Made by a program: the position numbers and the translations under genes | Assembly: GCA_024036415.1 (NCBI GenBank) | Contig: JAMWET010001193.1 | Span: 1-64,000, forward strand | Reading direction: 5' to 3' | DNA: 64,000 nucleotides | From: Prochilodus magdalenae | Lineage: Eukaryota; Chordata; Actinopteri; Characiformes; Prochilodontidae | The notes under the pieces: model-generated | The model's input: only the letters and a program-made list of their open reading frames with translations | Database searches by the model: none | Told to the model about the DNA's origin: nothing | Shown here: piece after piece, positions 24,527 through 37,205 of the stretch | Layout of the letters: each line of letters starts with the position of its first letter | Numbering within the stretch: position 1 is the first letter of the stretch

Positions 24527-26390
24527 TAAGTAATAAACTAGAAGTATTGTTAAGTACACTTAAAGAAAATGTATAAGTATACTTGCAGTATAAAAACCAC
24601 TAAACTAGTAGTTTACTGGGGGTATACTTAAAAATGTACTTTCATAAACTAAAAAAGTGGGATAAGTAAATAACTAGTAAACTAACAGTATACCTATAAG
24701 TTTACTTTCAGTACAGTTCATAGTATAGTTGCAGTATAAAATAAAACCTAAATGTAAACTAGTTATGTACTCAAAGTTTACTACTCTTACACCTAAAGCA
24801 TACTTGAAAGTATACTTCAAAAAATTAAAAAGTGGGCCAATTTAGTCCCAAGAAGTACTGAGAGAGTACACTTACAAGTATACTACTACTACTACTACAT
24901 TAATATTAGTTTACTTACTTCATAAAGTATATTTGGGAAATATATTTGAACTTTACTTAAGTTTACTTAATAAAATGAACTTCAAGTACACTTTTTTTGG
25001 TAAGGGGTGCTAGCCTCAGTCTCCTGACATACTAACAACCACGCTACAAACCCACATGCACATATAAAGTAAATAAACAAGTAAAATCAACACACAAAGA
25101 AAGTTCAGATTCAACCAAAAGTAAAACTGTACACTTCAAAATCAAATACACAGCACAAGTAATTCCCCAGCTTAAATACGTACAGTATACTGAGGTGAAC
25201 TACAATCGCTTTGCATATTAGGTAAGGCCACAGTATTTAGCAAGGAAGAAACTCGGTATCTTTTAGCTTCAATACATGTATGAATTTAGACAACCCAGAT
25301 TCTAATATGCTCAGATCATGTGAGTAAAAGAAAACACAAAGAAAACAGTCCAAAGAAAACAATGCAAAGTGTGGCATGTAAAAAAAAAAAACTCTACGCA
25401 AAACAATGCTTAGTTACTTTAAATTTACAGCTGTTCACAAACCTCATATTACCTTTAGCAGTTGCATATTAAATAAACATCCTGGGCCAACGAACCCAAA
25501 CACCACAATTGCCCCCACCATTGAAAACAGACATGTCCAAACCGCTCCTCTAGGCTGCTCGGCCGGCCAAAATTACTTACTTCTACAAAAGTTACATAAC
25601 TTGAGCTACAGTAGAAACACAGAAACGTATTTTTGAACTGAAAGATACGTGACATATGATGATCGATCTGAGCTGGAACCTGATTTAATTACAGGATACA
25701 GCGTTGGGCAGCAGCGCGTATTTATGCTAAACATTAGAGCTTATAGTCTTTTTAATTTCACTTCTAACAGCTTCTTCAGTAGGAGGACCCTTTGTCTTTC
25801 ATCTCTTATAAATAATGAACTGCTAAATCAAACCAATTTAGTCCATATTTAAAAAAAATTTCTAGATGAAAAGAATGGTAAACCTGAAACCGTTTAATTA
25901 TATTCCCCGCGCTGAAATCATGATTTCTCGTTTATCAGCAGGCATATTAAGTGACTGTACTTATCTTTAAATAAAAAATACTCTTAGCTGTAGACGAATA
26001 AATAAACATATCTGTAATTTAGGCTCTACAATAATGAAATTCTAATAAAACAAATGTCTTCGGTCCGTTATTCCTTCACCGCAAACAGCCGTTACGTCTA
26101 AAACAAAAGTCAGCTCACTCATTTGAAGCAGTATTGGATGTCTGACTAAATGACGAGCAGAGTTAGATTTCATTTGTTGTCAGCTGCCTTCAGCGGTGAA
26201 CCACTAGAGCACGTTGTCATGTGGATTTAATTTTTTAGCAAGCATGCGTCATAGCCTAGCTAGAACTTACATATATATTAATTATTCCCCTTTTAATAAT
26301 TATTAAAATGTTTTTTTACATTCTTAAAGTTGTTGTGTATTTTAGTAAGCTTTAGTCTGTTTAACGAAAGAAAAAAAAGGTCACTGCTGT

Positions 26391-26447
26391 CAGTCGACTT
26401 GAAGGGTCTCAGTCGACTTAAAGGGTCTCAGTCGACTTAAAGGGTCT
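26391..26447. repeat. Three tandem 19-bp units with GTCGAC palindrome
   Basis: The unit CAGTCGACTTAAAGGGTCT occurs three times without a gap. The first copy has G in place of A after CTT. Each copy contains the palindrome GTCGAC. It lies about 250 bp upstream of a duplicated segment at 26.7-26.83 kb. Confidence 0.85.
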
Positions 26448-26689
26448 CCGAATGACGATTCAAATCGCCGACTTCTAGAGGGCAGCCCTATCAGGGAGTG
26501 GTCCTCATTCAAGCGCTAAAACTGCAGCTCCCACAATCCGCCATCCACTTTCTGCTTTTGCTAACCAACCTTAAGATGAGCAGGAGCAAAAAAAATCTCT
26601 TAATTAGTAGCTTTTTAACAGGACGGAGAGCTGCACGTGTCCGGTGGAGACCAAACGAGACCAAACGATACTTTAACTACCTATATGAC

Positions 26690-26830
26690 TATACACCTTC
26701 AAAATGGCGGCCATCGGGAGTGGCTTTCATATCAAAAGTCTCCATCTCCCCTTAAGCGATCTACCACGGGTTTGAAATATACCTTAAAAATGGCCGCCCC
26801 CGGGAACAGGTTTCACATTAAAAGTGCTTT
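26690..26830. repeat. Diverged duplication with YY1-like motif
   Basis: Two related segments, from about 26695 and about 26780, share ACCTT(C/A)AAAATGGC(G/C)GCC...CGGGA...TTTCA(T)AT(C/T)AAAAGT. The first holds AAAATGGCGGCC (26701-26712), a good match to the YY1 site; the second has AAAATGGCCGCC. I see no linked gene. Confidence 0.5.
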
Positions 26831-26879
26831 CCTCATACTTAGCCCTGCCGGCTACAAGATTATTAAATGGTCTGCAGTA

Positions 26880-27075
26880 TCTTGGTGAATTACTTCAATC
26901 ATACAAACCCACTCGTGTGCTCCACTTACGAAATAACGGCCTGCTGACATTCCCTGCTGACAGAATTAGAAGGGTGGTCAAGCCTTTTCTTCTGTAGCCC
27001 CAAAACTGTGGAATCCCATTCTGGACTCAAAAACACTCTCCACATTTAAAATTAGACTCTTTGCACAAGCATGTA
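26880..27075 (+). pseudogene. LINE 3' end remnant
   Basis: On the plus strand the text runs through Y.PTR.LRxxxxGLL-like and PKLWN-like segments, then a STFK.RLF-like end near 27040-27065. This is the usual C-terminal tail of L2-type fish LINEs ('FS.AAPKLWNSLP...LSTFKSRLKT'). Stops are present and no reverse-transcriptase core is attached. Confidence 0.45.
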
Positions 27076-28639
27076 TGTGTGGCGCCACCTATATACTAGG
27101 TGCCAGTGTTGTAAACCTGAAGAAGAGATGCGATGATGTGTAGGTGTTGAAGAGAAGACTCTGTCAAATACTGATCATACTTTATTACAGACAGCGTTTT
27201 ACAAGCAACGTTGCTTGGGAGAGCCTTGTCCAATCTGGCTATCCTCCCTAACGCTCTGTTTTTCACCTTTATATAGGGTGCTTTTCAACATGTAGAAAAC
27301 ATCTGGATTTCATCTCTACAGTTGTGGGGATTTGGAATCGCATACTTTATTAAGAGTTACTCCTCTGGGTTTCTTTTGACTCCAGTTACAGGGCCCCTCG
27401 AACTTAAACATTCCACTCAATGCATGTAATGTTGAAACGTTCAGATACCTCACCAGACTATGCCACCCCTTGGTGTATTATAATATCTCAAGTCTAAGGA
27501 AATACAACACACAATTTTTAGTAAATGTTCTGAAGTTGATTAAAAGTTTGGTAAAACTGAAAGTAAAATAAAATAGCTTTAAAACTACACCACTGGGCAA
27601 ACATGTTGCTGGAGTTTGGAGGCCAGCCAGATGTATTCTCAATAACACTGCTGTATGGATGGGTCAAATGCTAAATAAATGAAGACAATACCACATACAT
27701 GCTTTTAATGTAGTGCAAACAGCCCTAATCAGACACTGGGGCTTTCTTCTTTCTGTCCCCAAACAGCAAAGCTACTTAGCTGCCGGCTAACCAGAAGAGA
27801 GAGCACTGTGTTACTGAACTGTGCGGGCGCACACAGAAAACCGGATAAAACAGATAAAAGCACTATACCTTGATATGCTCCCGCCAACCAAAGGCATAAC
27901 AGCTGTGACTATCCTTCCCTACACAGGCGGACAAAGCCCCTTTAGCACAAGCTATAGCTATTGCACTAAAGCAGAGTGCGTACAAAACACAAACATAGCG
28001 TCAATACGGTGAGCATCCAATAAACCCAATCCTCTCGACGCTGCCACTGCTGCGCTAGCTTAGCTTCTCTAAGCTGAACTGATCGGAGGCACCCTCTCTT
28101 CGCCTGTATAAATGCCGGATCCACGGGACCTCTAGCTAGCACAGTAACTGCTTGCCCAAATTACACTTACTACCAGGTCCCCATGGCAACATCTATACAA
28201 GGCTACATATGATATCATCTGTTTACCGCTACAATTTACATTTCTCCATAAATGGACTAAATATGCAAGCCGTTTTCCTCATATGTCTTCTCTATGGGCT
28301 AATCGATCCTGATGGATAACACTGAGGATCTACCAACGCAGAGGAACATTCTCCAGGATTCTCAAGATTACACACACCCAATCATACAACAAACTGCAAT
28401 TCCTACCTCTCAGTCCTCCTAATCAATGTCTCTCAATCTCTCTACCTCTCCATCCTCCTAATCAGTCTCTCTATTTCTTTTCACACTTCCTTTTTCTCTT
28501 TGTAGAGCCCAGAAACGACATTTCTCCTGAGTGATTACATGGGAGACTCCAAAGCTCCTAGAGTCGCCAGGGCATCTCAACATGGGTCTTCTGCCCTGGT
28601 CCTCCAGCTCATATCCCTGACATAACTATAATGATTACA

Positions 28640-29160
28640 ATAGAGCTGCCAGCATCTAGCTCTGATCATAAATCAAATAAACGTTGGCTCACAATCTGTT
28701 TGTCTATCAACCCAGAATACTTTGCCGAAAAAGAAGTTGTGATGGCTGAGCTAAAAGATCTTTATCAGGCTATTGGTAATCAGTTTTGGCTGCTTGGTCA
28801 ACACAGCCAGTTGTTTGATTGCCTAAGTTTAGTTGGTAGTCTGGCATAGCAACAAATGGACAACACTCCCAGTTATCAAAATTTTCCAGCAACCCAGTTT
28901 GATGGCTCCCCTAATCAGTGTCGTGATTTCTTGTTACAGTGTTCCATTTACTTTGCTAATTTTCCACCCTGTACTGATAAGTCCTGTATTTCTTTTGTCA
29001 TTTCACGTTTATCTGGTAAAGCTTTTGATTGAGCCACTGTGGTTTGGGCTGTCTACGATAATGATATGTATGATCATTTCATTTCTGAGTTCAAGTCTGT
29101 GATGGTAAATCCTATAGTGAGCTATTAGTTTGTGTGTGCCAAGGTAATCGTTCAGTAGTC
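28640..29160 (+). pseudogene. Sushi-like gypsy gag remnant, copy 1
   Basis: The plus strand reads FDGSPNQCRDFLLQCSIYF, then a FVISRLSGKAFD segment and AVYDNDMYDHFISEFKSV, a pattern typical of Gag from Sushi-group Ty3/gypsy elements. Stops interrupt the frame. The upstream part (28630-28850) also reads as Gag-like with one stop. Gag would have formed virus-like particles. Confidence 0.65.
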
Positions 29161-29539
29161 AAATACATCTAATTTTATACAATGGCTGCTGATGGCGGTT
29201 AAAACGAGCCATTTTTCACAATGGGCCCATTCCCAATATCCTCACAGGATTGGCTTGCAAAAATGAGGGCTTAGCCTTGTACAAAGTAATAGCTCTATTC
29301 ATTCAGTTGGCCAGTTAAAGCACAGGTTTTAATTTTCTTTTCATCAGACCTATTTTATCAGCACACCCCAGTCAGGCCCACGTGTCCCCATGGCAACATC
29401 TAGTGTCCGCCCCGCTACCTGAGTGACATATAAGCTGGGAGTCCTGAAGAGCAGATGCAAGTTGATTCATCTCAGCTCACTCGAGCAGAGAGGCTTTGTT
29501 GGCTTTAGTCATGTTCACTAAATAAGACCTCCACAGCAT

Positions 29540-30130
29540 TTACAATTTAATTAGAGTTCATGAAGGAACAAACTGCCTTCCTCACCACTGGGGAGCAGTA
29601 TGAGTTCAAAGTTATGAGCTTTATATGTTTTTCAAGCATTCATGAATAACGTCCCCCAGGACATGCTAGGCCAGTTTTTTATTGCCTACATAGATGGTAC
29701 CTTGATTTATTCACCCAATTATTCTACTCATGTGCAACACTTTAGGCAGGTACTTGCTCGTCTCCTTGAATATCAGCTCTTTGTCAAGGGTGAAAAATTT
29801 GATTTTTATCAAAACTCTGCATCATTCATATCATTAGCCTAGAGGGGGTAGTTATGGACGACCATAAGGTCAAAGAAGTTGTAAATTGGCCTACTTTTAA
29901 ATCTGTTTGAGACCTCCAGAAGTTCCTAGGTTTTGCTAACTTTTATCACCGTTTCATTTGAAAGTATAGTTCTGGTGCAGCACCCCTTACTTCCTTGTCA
30001 AAGGGTAATGCCAAGCGTTTAGCTTGGAACCCTTAGGCTGAATCAGCATTCAAGGATCTCAAATCTCAACTTAACTCCGCACCTCTGTTGAAGCACTCTT
30101 GAGAACCTTTTGTTGATGCTTCTAATATAA
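29540..30130 (+). pseudogene. Gypsy reverse transcriptase and RNase H start, copy 1
   Basis: After a GQYEFKVMSF-like block, the frame from 29642 contains VPQDMLGQFFIAYIDGTLIYS, in which the catalytic YIDD has become YIDG. It continues as HFRQVLARLLEYQLFVKGEKFDF, and after a stop as DLQKFLGFANFYHRF and LTSLSKGNAKRLAW. The Asp-to-Gly change plus several stops make it inactive. A gap between gag (ends near 29.16 kb) and this RT holds other, unrecognised repeat sequence (29.17-29.53 kb). Confidence 0.75.
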
Positions 30131-30710
30131 CTGTCATGCTTCCGGGTTCCCGTCGGGCTTCTAGCACTCATTTGGTCTCCAATCTCCAGAGTATGTGGTG
30201 GTGATGTCACAGCCACATGCTCTCTATCAGCCAATAACACATGCTCAGCCTCACAAGAGAACTTATCGCACCTGCACCTCATTAGACCTGTTTGTATTTA
30301 TACTCTCTGTTCCCTTGCCTCTTTGAGAGGTTTTGCCAACTCTGGTGGTGACTGAGCGGTTGCAACCTGTTATTTCGTTTTGTTGTTTGACTTTTTGCTT
30401 TGTTTTCTGTTTTTTGATATTTTGTCTTTTTCCTTGGCTTTGTTTGCTCTGATTGGATTTATCTTGTTTCCTACTTGAACTGTCTATTGGCTTGGCTTCT
30501 GTCTCGCTCCATTTGATATCTTTGCTCGCTTTTTTTTTTTTTTTTTTACTGGTTAGCTTATTGCCTACCAGTACTGTCTGTTGCCACAGCCCTGTCAACA
30601 AATCTATTTTTACTTTACTCTCTCCACACGTTTGTTTAGTCCTTCAAGCGTTACATAAAACCTTGCCAAACCAACAGATGGCAGAGTTTGTTTTTATAGG
30701 TCGCTGTTAG
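30131..30710 (+). repeat. Probable LTR between two gypsy copies
   Basis: The RNase H text of copy 1 stops at TAATATAAC and is followed by TGTCATGCTTCCGGGTTCCC, a start seen in Sushi-group LTRs. A TATA-like TTTATACTCTC lies at about 30296. Gag of a second copy begins just downstream. The 3' boundary is not certain, and an 18-base T run (30530-30547) lies inside. Confidence 0.45.
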
Positions 30711-31420
30711 CAATCAGGGTAGGCTGTGGTCAACACAACCAACTGTTCAAATCGTTGATCAGTTCGTTTAGCTGACTGGCCAACAAACCGAAAAGCATGC
30801 TGTGGTACATTCTCTGTAAGTAAGTCTGACAAATTTGATGGCTCATCTGAACTTTGCAGGGGGTTCCTCCTGCAATGTTCTCTATTTTTTCCAATTCTCA
30901 CTCTAGTGCTGATTAAGCTCACATTTTGTTTGTTACACGCATCACAGGCAAGGCATTGGATTGGGCCACCACCATCTGGCCGTCTGTCGAACTTATGATT
31001 ATAATTTCTTGATCAGGTTAGAGCTGTTTTTGATCATCATCGTGAAGGACGATCGGAATAAACTGTGCCCGGACATCTTGACCGAGTTGCAGTTTCAAGA
31101 TGATGAGTGGTCTCTGGATGAACTAATTTCCTTGATCATTCGTCTAGACCACCTGAAACAAGGTTCTGCTTCCACCACCTGGAAGGCTGCACTCTCTAGC
31201 AACCTGGTTGCCATTCACAGCTCCTCAGCCAAGCCCTGCGTGACTCCCAGGCCTATTCCTGAGGAGAATCCACACAGAATCCACCCAGAGCCTATGCAGT
31301 GCAGCTTCAACTGTCTGATACAAAAGGAGAGACTTTGCAGACTACATAGGGGTCTCTGTATGTACTGCAGTGTCACTTCTCTCATTTAAAGTCAGCTCCA
31401 CATCAGGAGAGATCCCTGAA
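30711..31420 (+). pseudogene. Sushi-like gypsy gag remnant, copy 2
   Basis: A GKALDWATTIWPS-like segment (about 30950-30985) is followed across a frameshift by DELISLIIRLDHLKQ near 31115-31160 and then by a Pro-rich part (31200-31300). This resembles the middle and end of Gag in the same family as copy 1. Several stops and frame changes occur. Confidence 0.6.
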
Positions 31421-31529
31421 ACCGATAGTCCTGTGCATATTCCCTCCAAGTATACAGACCTAGCGGAGGTCTTCAGTAAATGCTACAAAACCTCCTACAA
31501 AACCTCCCGCATAGGGTTTGTGATTGTGC

Positions 31530-32295
31530 CATAGTTATGATTGATAGTAAAATTCCACCCAAGTCACATGTTTACTTGCTCACCCAGGTGCAAGAAAAAG
31601 CTATGGAGGAACATGTACATGAAGCTGTGGCTTAGGGTTTCATCTATCTACCTCTATCTACATCTATCTTCGTTAAGAAAAAGAATGGGAGTTTGAGGCC
31701 ATCCATCAATTAACAAGGTCTCAACCAAATTACCAAATGTTTTGCTTATCTTCCCTCCTTAGTCCCAGTGGCCTTAGAACAACTAAGGGGAGCCACTGTT
31801 TTTACTATACTGGATTCATGCAGTGGATATAATTTAATTCATATTAAAGAAGGAATAGAAGACTGCTTTTTTGACCACCGGGAGGCACTATGAGTACTTA
31901 TGTCTTTCGGCCTTTGTAATGCCCCCCTGGTCTTCCAAGCTTTCATTAACAACATCCTTTAGGACATGCTTGGTTAGTTCATAATAGCATACATCGATGA
32001 CATTTTAATTTACTCCCCCGATTATGCATCCCATGTGGCTCATGTTTGCCAAGTCCTCTTACATTTGTTGGAGAAACAGATATTAGTCAATGCAGAAAAA
32101 TGTAAATTCTATGTGGCTTTGATTGCGATCTTGGTTTATATCATTAGTTCTGCCAGGGTAGTAATAGATGACCACAAAATTGACACAGTGACACTGTATC
32201 TGCCTCTGTCAATAAAGTTATTGCAACGTTTCCTTGGTTTTGTAAACTTCTACCAATGTTTTATATGCAATTATAGTCCTGTAGTGGCCCCTTAA
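31530..32295 (+). pseudogene. Gypsy reverse transcriptase, copy 2
   Basis: The order [86 protein letters not shown] and FIIAYIDDILIYSPDY covers all main gypsy RT blocks; the catalytic YIDD (about 31990-32001) is preserved. In-frame stops occur at several places, including a stop in place of Gln or Trp just before MLG. The last part (32035-32295) gives the connection domain with FLGFVNFYQCF. Confidence 0.85.
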
Positions 32296-32299
32296 AAAG

Positions 32300-33080
32300 T
32301 CTCTAGTGAAAAACAACACAAAGAGACATCAGTGGACCCTGCAGGCTAAAACCACATTGGATAAACTCAAGCAGTCGTTTATATGTGCCCTTTTGTTGAA
32401 ACATCCAGATCCATCCCAATCTTTTGTTGATGAAATGGATGCTTCGGACATGGGTGTTGGAGCTGTGCTCTCACAATTTCACAGCTGACCTCAAAAGCTA
32501 TTTCAATTCACCTATTTCTCTCACAAGTTGTCATCTGCTGAGAGAAATTATGGGATAGGAGAATTGTTGGCCATGATAATGGCCTTAGAGGAATGGTGAC
32601 ACTGGCTTGAGGGTGCTCATCATCCTTTCGTTGTTCTAATGGACCAGGTGTATAGATTAATTTGTGAATACGCTGGGACACATCAGCAGTGATGTTTCCT
32701 GAGATCCTTGGGTGTTTCAGGTTTCGCAACATCAGATACCTTTCCCCAGGCGACAAGTCAGACCCTGACTTGTGTCCCAGTAGCAATAGCCCATGTTTCG
32801 GACCTTTTGATCCAGATCCTCCTCGACGCTCGCTCTGCAGCCTCTGTAGTAGACTTAATGGCTTTACTCTTTGCAGCTCCTGTGATGCCAAGGAGGGTAT
32901 AGATGTTGCATAGGGAACGGGCCGCAAAGCCTCGACAAAACCTCAAATATTTTAGGTCCATTAAAAGAATGAATACACTTCAGGCCCGTTGGTCTTTGTT
33001 TTCCTCCAGGTTCGATTTGACTATGACTTACCACCCGTGTTCACAAAACATCAAAGCTGACGCTTTATCCTGCATGCATG
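32300..33080 (+). pseudogene. Gypsy RNase H, copy 2, split by an insertion
   Basis: RNase H starts near 32300 (TLDKLKQSFICALLLKHPDP, then DEMDASDMGVGAVLSQ with the first catalytic Asp). Text is interrupted after FVVLMD (about 32645) and resumes at about 32936 with NLKYFRSIKRMNTLQARWSLF and FDLTMTYHPCSQNIKADALS. The intervening piece is not gypsy-like. Confidence 0.75.
32648..32935. mobile_element. Unrecognised ~288-bp insertion in gypsy RNase H
   Basis: This segment sits between two gypsy blocks that are adjacent in intact elements. It is GC-richer than its neighbours and reads in no retroelement frame I can name. No clear target duplication or inverted ends are seen. It may be a fragment of another retroelement, such as a DIRS- or Rex3-type copy. 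Confidence 0.45.
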
Positions 33081-33083
33081 AGA

Positions 33084-33760
33084 TTGAAGCCACATCCACC
33101 CAACCTGAAGAATCTGTTTTGTCTCCCTCAGTGGTCGTATCTTCCATACGGTGGGAAATTTGTAAGGAGATAGACCAGATTAATAGCTACATTTCTCCTC
33201 CTCTGCATTGTCCTCTGGGTAAGCTTTTTGTGCCTCCTCAGTGCAGGGATAGGCGGATTGCAAGAGCTCACTATTCGCTAACATCAGGAGAGACATGCAG
33301 GTATAAACTGTCAGCCAACAGGTTTTGGTGGGATAGCACGATTCCTGATATCCACCACTTTGGGCATCATGTTCTGTCTGTTCGTAACTCGAAACCCCCC
33401 CGTACTCTCCCGACTGGTAAGCTCGTGCCTCTTCTTGTTCCTGCATGTCTGTGGTCCCACATTGCCGTTGACTGTCACAGACTTACCTGAGTCACACGGT
33501 CACAGGGTTATTATGACCATTGTTGATGTCCGGTTTGTACCCTTTGCACGTACTGCATTTGAAGCCGCAGAGAGCATGTTAAACTACATATTCCATGTTT
33601 TTGACATACCCGATGACATTGTTTCAGACAGAGGTCCCTGATTCACACCCAGAGTCTGGTCTGCTTTTATGAATACATTGGCATCTCAGTCGGTTTATCA
33701 TCTGGTTACCTCCTGCTATCCAACGATCCATGTAAAAGGGCTAACAAAGAGCTAGGTAAG
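33084..33760 (+). pseudogene. Gypsy integrase, copy 2
   Basis: The frame from 33084 gives the integrase N-terminal region (HCPLGKLFVPPQCR...), then a SKPPRTLPTGKLVPLLVPACLWSHIAVD block with the first catalytic Asp. A frame change leads to a VIMTIVDV.FVPFART segment and FDIPDDIVSDRGP (second catalytic Asp). After a stop comes SAFMN.LASQS and NDPCKRANKELG. The element ends near 33.76 kb without its C-terminus or a following LTR I can recognise. Confidence 0.8.
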
Positions 33761-36710
33761 AGCTAATCCAATGGCCTAATCCATGCTATGGAACAGAAGA
33801 ACATGAAGACACTGATAATGAGGAGCAGCCCAGGATTAAAAAAAGTTATCAGGCCCAAAGTAACTGTGCGGGGTACACCAAAATAAAAATACACATTAGG
33901 GGGCTACAAAAACCAATCAACTAATTGACAGATATGGGCAATTCTTCCTGCAAAGCCTTCACAAATGCCACTTATGCCTATTAAACATCATGCTCCATCA
34001 ACACACTGTATCCACTTACACTGTAGATTCTGCCTCTGGTGCTAGACATAGCTGTATTGTGGAGACAGCCCCCATCTAGCTGGGATGTGGTGCAACCACT
34101 TGCAGCTGTGCCCTCACACTGTTGTAGCATTGATACACGTTGTCTCCCTAGAGCAGCGCTGTAGCTGTTTTTTAAACAGGAAAGGAGGAACACAGTTATG
34201 TAATTAGAGGATAATATATCGAACACACTAAGAGCTGAAAATAATTAAAAAAACAACCAAAGCATTGCACAGTTCAACTACTGGAGCACATAAAACAAAC
34301 AAACAAAAAAACTCTTTAAATATGGGAGTGTGGTGGATGTGAGAGGCACTTTGCATTGGCATGAACCTTGGTCTCCTCAAGGCAATGGTGAGGTGCTCAT
34401 GAATGCAACGATATATTAATATACAGTATTATATTATATTATATTATTATATTAGTATAACATGGAAACACATGATGTATTCATTTTATGCTTGTTTTAT
34501 CCAATCAATGACTGGCTCACCTAGGGCAACAGACTTGTGCCCCCCAGAAAATTTATTCAAATTAGACAATGCTGTTTTTAAAGACTGGAATGGTGAAAAC
34601 TAGCAGTGTTATCATCTCCTGCAAGGTAAGATAATCATGGTCATTACTTCACATGTAGTAGAAGCCGATCTGTACCTGGCAGCTTAAATCACAAAAAAAA
34701 AAAAAAAAGGAATCAAATGAACTGAACTCCACTGTCAAAGTAATGAAATTGATTCCCTTTCATAAAGAAAAAATTATAAGGCTTACGATACAGAAGAAAA
34801 TGCATTATTTTTAGATACATGACTTCAACTGGGCAAGGTTACAATACCAAGAATTATATTACACTTTAAAATAACTGGGCAATACAGTTTTCCACAGATT
34901 GTTACCGAAATCATGCAAACCTGTATGAAGCAGCTTGTAGCGGCAAAAACCCTGCCATCAAAACAGCTGATTAAAATTGATAAGATTTTATTTTTTTAAG
35001 CATTGTCCATCAATATTGCTAAACTAGATTATTAGTTTAAATCAAGTTGCTTCACATCCTATATTTTTAGACATGTATTGCCAGTCATGATTGAATCATC
35101 AGTATATAAATTGTTACTAAGTGTTACTTTCAATGATAATCATTATACTGCATCTTTTATTCACATTTAAGTAATCTTTGGGCTATACACAAAAACACAC
35201 AAGCAAAGAGCCAATACATGTATGTAGGGTTACGAAAAGGTGGAAAATTTCCAATAAATTTGCAGTAAATTATAGTTCCATGGGAACTATGAATCAGATT
35301 CTGTGAATCTTAATATAATAATAAAGTTTCTCTTTCTGCTTATGTTCGCAGTTTGAAGTCATTTGACCTAAAAATGTACAGCAAAACTTGTATGTTAAGG
35401 AAATTGTAACTTTATATCCTGCAACAAACACCATAATGTACTTAATTTATCTTGTGATGTGTATTGTATTTCTATATTTAGAATCGCCAAGCAGTGTCCA
35501 AAAGCCACATTATCAAACTTTGCAGACACCTGGTTACTACTATAGTAAGCTTTCACCAGGTTCAGTGTTTTATTACTATAAATATATGCCTCAAATAAAA
35601 AGAAGCATTTTATAATCCCTACATCTTCATTCCCGAAATTCAAATTCATATCTTATCTCTGTCAAAAGATGAAAGAAAAAAAATGCATTGGACAGTATTT
35701 TGAGCTATAAAGCTATCCGTAGCTGCAGTTCAAGAAGCAGTAAATGATAAGGGGTAATGTAGTTTTTATGCCTCCTCGACACTGGAGTAACAAATGGAGA
35801 GCTGCTGTATGTTTTATTTTCCTATCTCAGTAAACTAAATAATCGTTCCACTGTCTCTGTGTGATTTCATATAATGTCCGGCTACAACAATAGCAGTGAT
35901 ACTGACATAGTAGAAGCATGGTAGTGTGTGTGGTGCTGGTACACCTGTGTCAGTGGTGTTGGTGAGGATTTATCCATGAGTGTGTAGGGTGATGCATCAT
36001 TGTTGAATTGATTTGACTTCCACAGCATAAGCTCTATAATCAGATTCTGAATTAAAAACTTTGTTATTTACTTGTTATACACATACAAGGACTCTGTCCA
36101 GACAAACACAAAGACTGTTACCAAGTCTATAAGTATTTAAGGGGAAAGGTGCCCTTAACTAGAATAAATATAATTTATACCAACATCGTACAAACCCGTA
36201 TGAAGCAGTTTGTTGTGGGAAAAACCCTGACATGAAAACAGCTTATTTAAAGTGGCAGCATTGTCCATCCCAGTCTAGTCATTCTTAAAGTAGATAACCT
36301 ATACTAAATGTTTAGGATGCAATTTGACCTAGTAACTTTTTTTTTTTTTCAATTGAGTAAATTAAATGTAATTGAAGCTTTGAAATAGTTTAAAACAATA
36401 GTTCTTGTTAGAAATATTAAATACTTACTTCTTCTTGACTGATTCATGAAAAACCTGCCATGTTTTATGAGAGGTGTTTAAGAAATGGCTGAACTGAAAA
36501 TCTTAAGTGCAATAAAATAGAATAAATAATAAGAATAATAAAGATGGAAAGGAGGTAAAAAGAATATCTGTATCTACACATACTGAGTACACATATAGTA
36601 TCAAAACGATTAATTACAGGATATTACAGATTGATATAAACATTAAAACATTGAACATCTGTATAGTTTTGGAAATAAGCGTAATGTTACAGAGAAAGTA
36701 CTGGAATACA
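33761..36710. other. AT-rich non-coding stretch
   Basis: I see no gene here. It contains an ATATT-rich microsatellite near 34418-34460, an A16 run near 34694, and a GT-rich patch near 35925-35990 (GTAGTGTGTGTGGTGCTGG) of the kind common in fish repeats. No open frame has family similarity. Confidence 0.5.
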
Positions 36711-36715
36711 ATATA

Positions 36716-37205
36716 CACTATATTGCCAAAGGTATTCACTCACCCATCCAAATCCTTGATTTCAGATGAATGCAGACTGCTTCTACAGGCATGTGTGAAA
36801 GAATGCTTTCAGGAGCTTTGTGATTTCCAGCGTGGTACCATGATAGGATGCCACCTGTGCAACAAATTCAGTTATGAAATTTTCTCACTACTAAATATTC
36901 CACAGTCAAATGTCAGTGGGATTAAAACAAAGTGGAAGTGACATTCACTACAATCAAGTCAATCACTACTAACCTACACACTAAACTTCATGTGACCTTC
37001 AGATTAGTTTAAGAACAGTGTGTAGAGAGCTTCATGTAACGCATACTCCCACTGGACTCTAGAACAGTGGAGACGTGTTCTCTGGAGTGACAAATCATGC
37101 TTCTCCGTCTAAAAAAACTTGAGTTTGGCAGTTGTTAGGAGAATGATACTTGTCTGACTACATTGTGCCAGTTGTGAGGTTTGGCGGATGGAGGATTATG
37201 GCATG
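36716..37205 (+). pseudogene. Deleted Tc1-type transposon, family B
   Basis: It begins CACTATATTGCCAAAGGTAT right after a TA, the terminus of a very common fish Tc1 family. Then come a transposase start region (ECFQELCDFQRGTMIGCHLC..., ending SQSNVSGIKTKWK) and later blocks out of order (CGLQIS.RTV..., WRRVLWSD.SCFSV). The catalytic middle and the right end are missing, so it is non-autonomous and partly deleted. Confidence 0.75.

Noticed and set aside
30453..30710. 85-codon hydrophobic frame, possible membrane protein
   Set aside because: Made of T-rich LTR sequence with an 18-base T run translated as Phe.
32689..32913. Cys-rich frame resembling a small secreted protein
   Set aside because: It lies in the unknown insertion in gypsy RNase H; several frames on both strands are equally open and none has a signal peptide.
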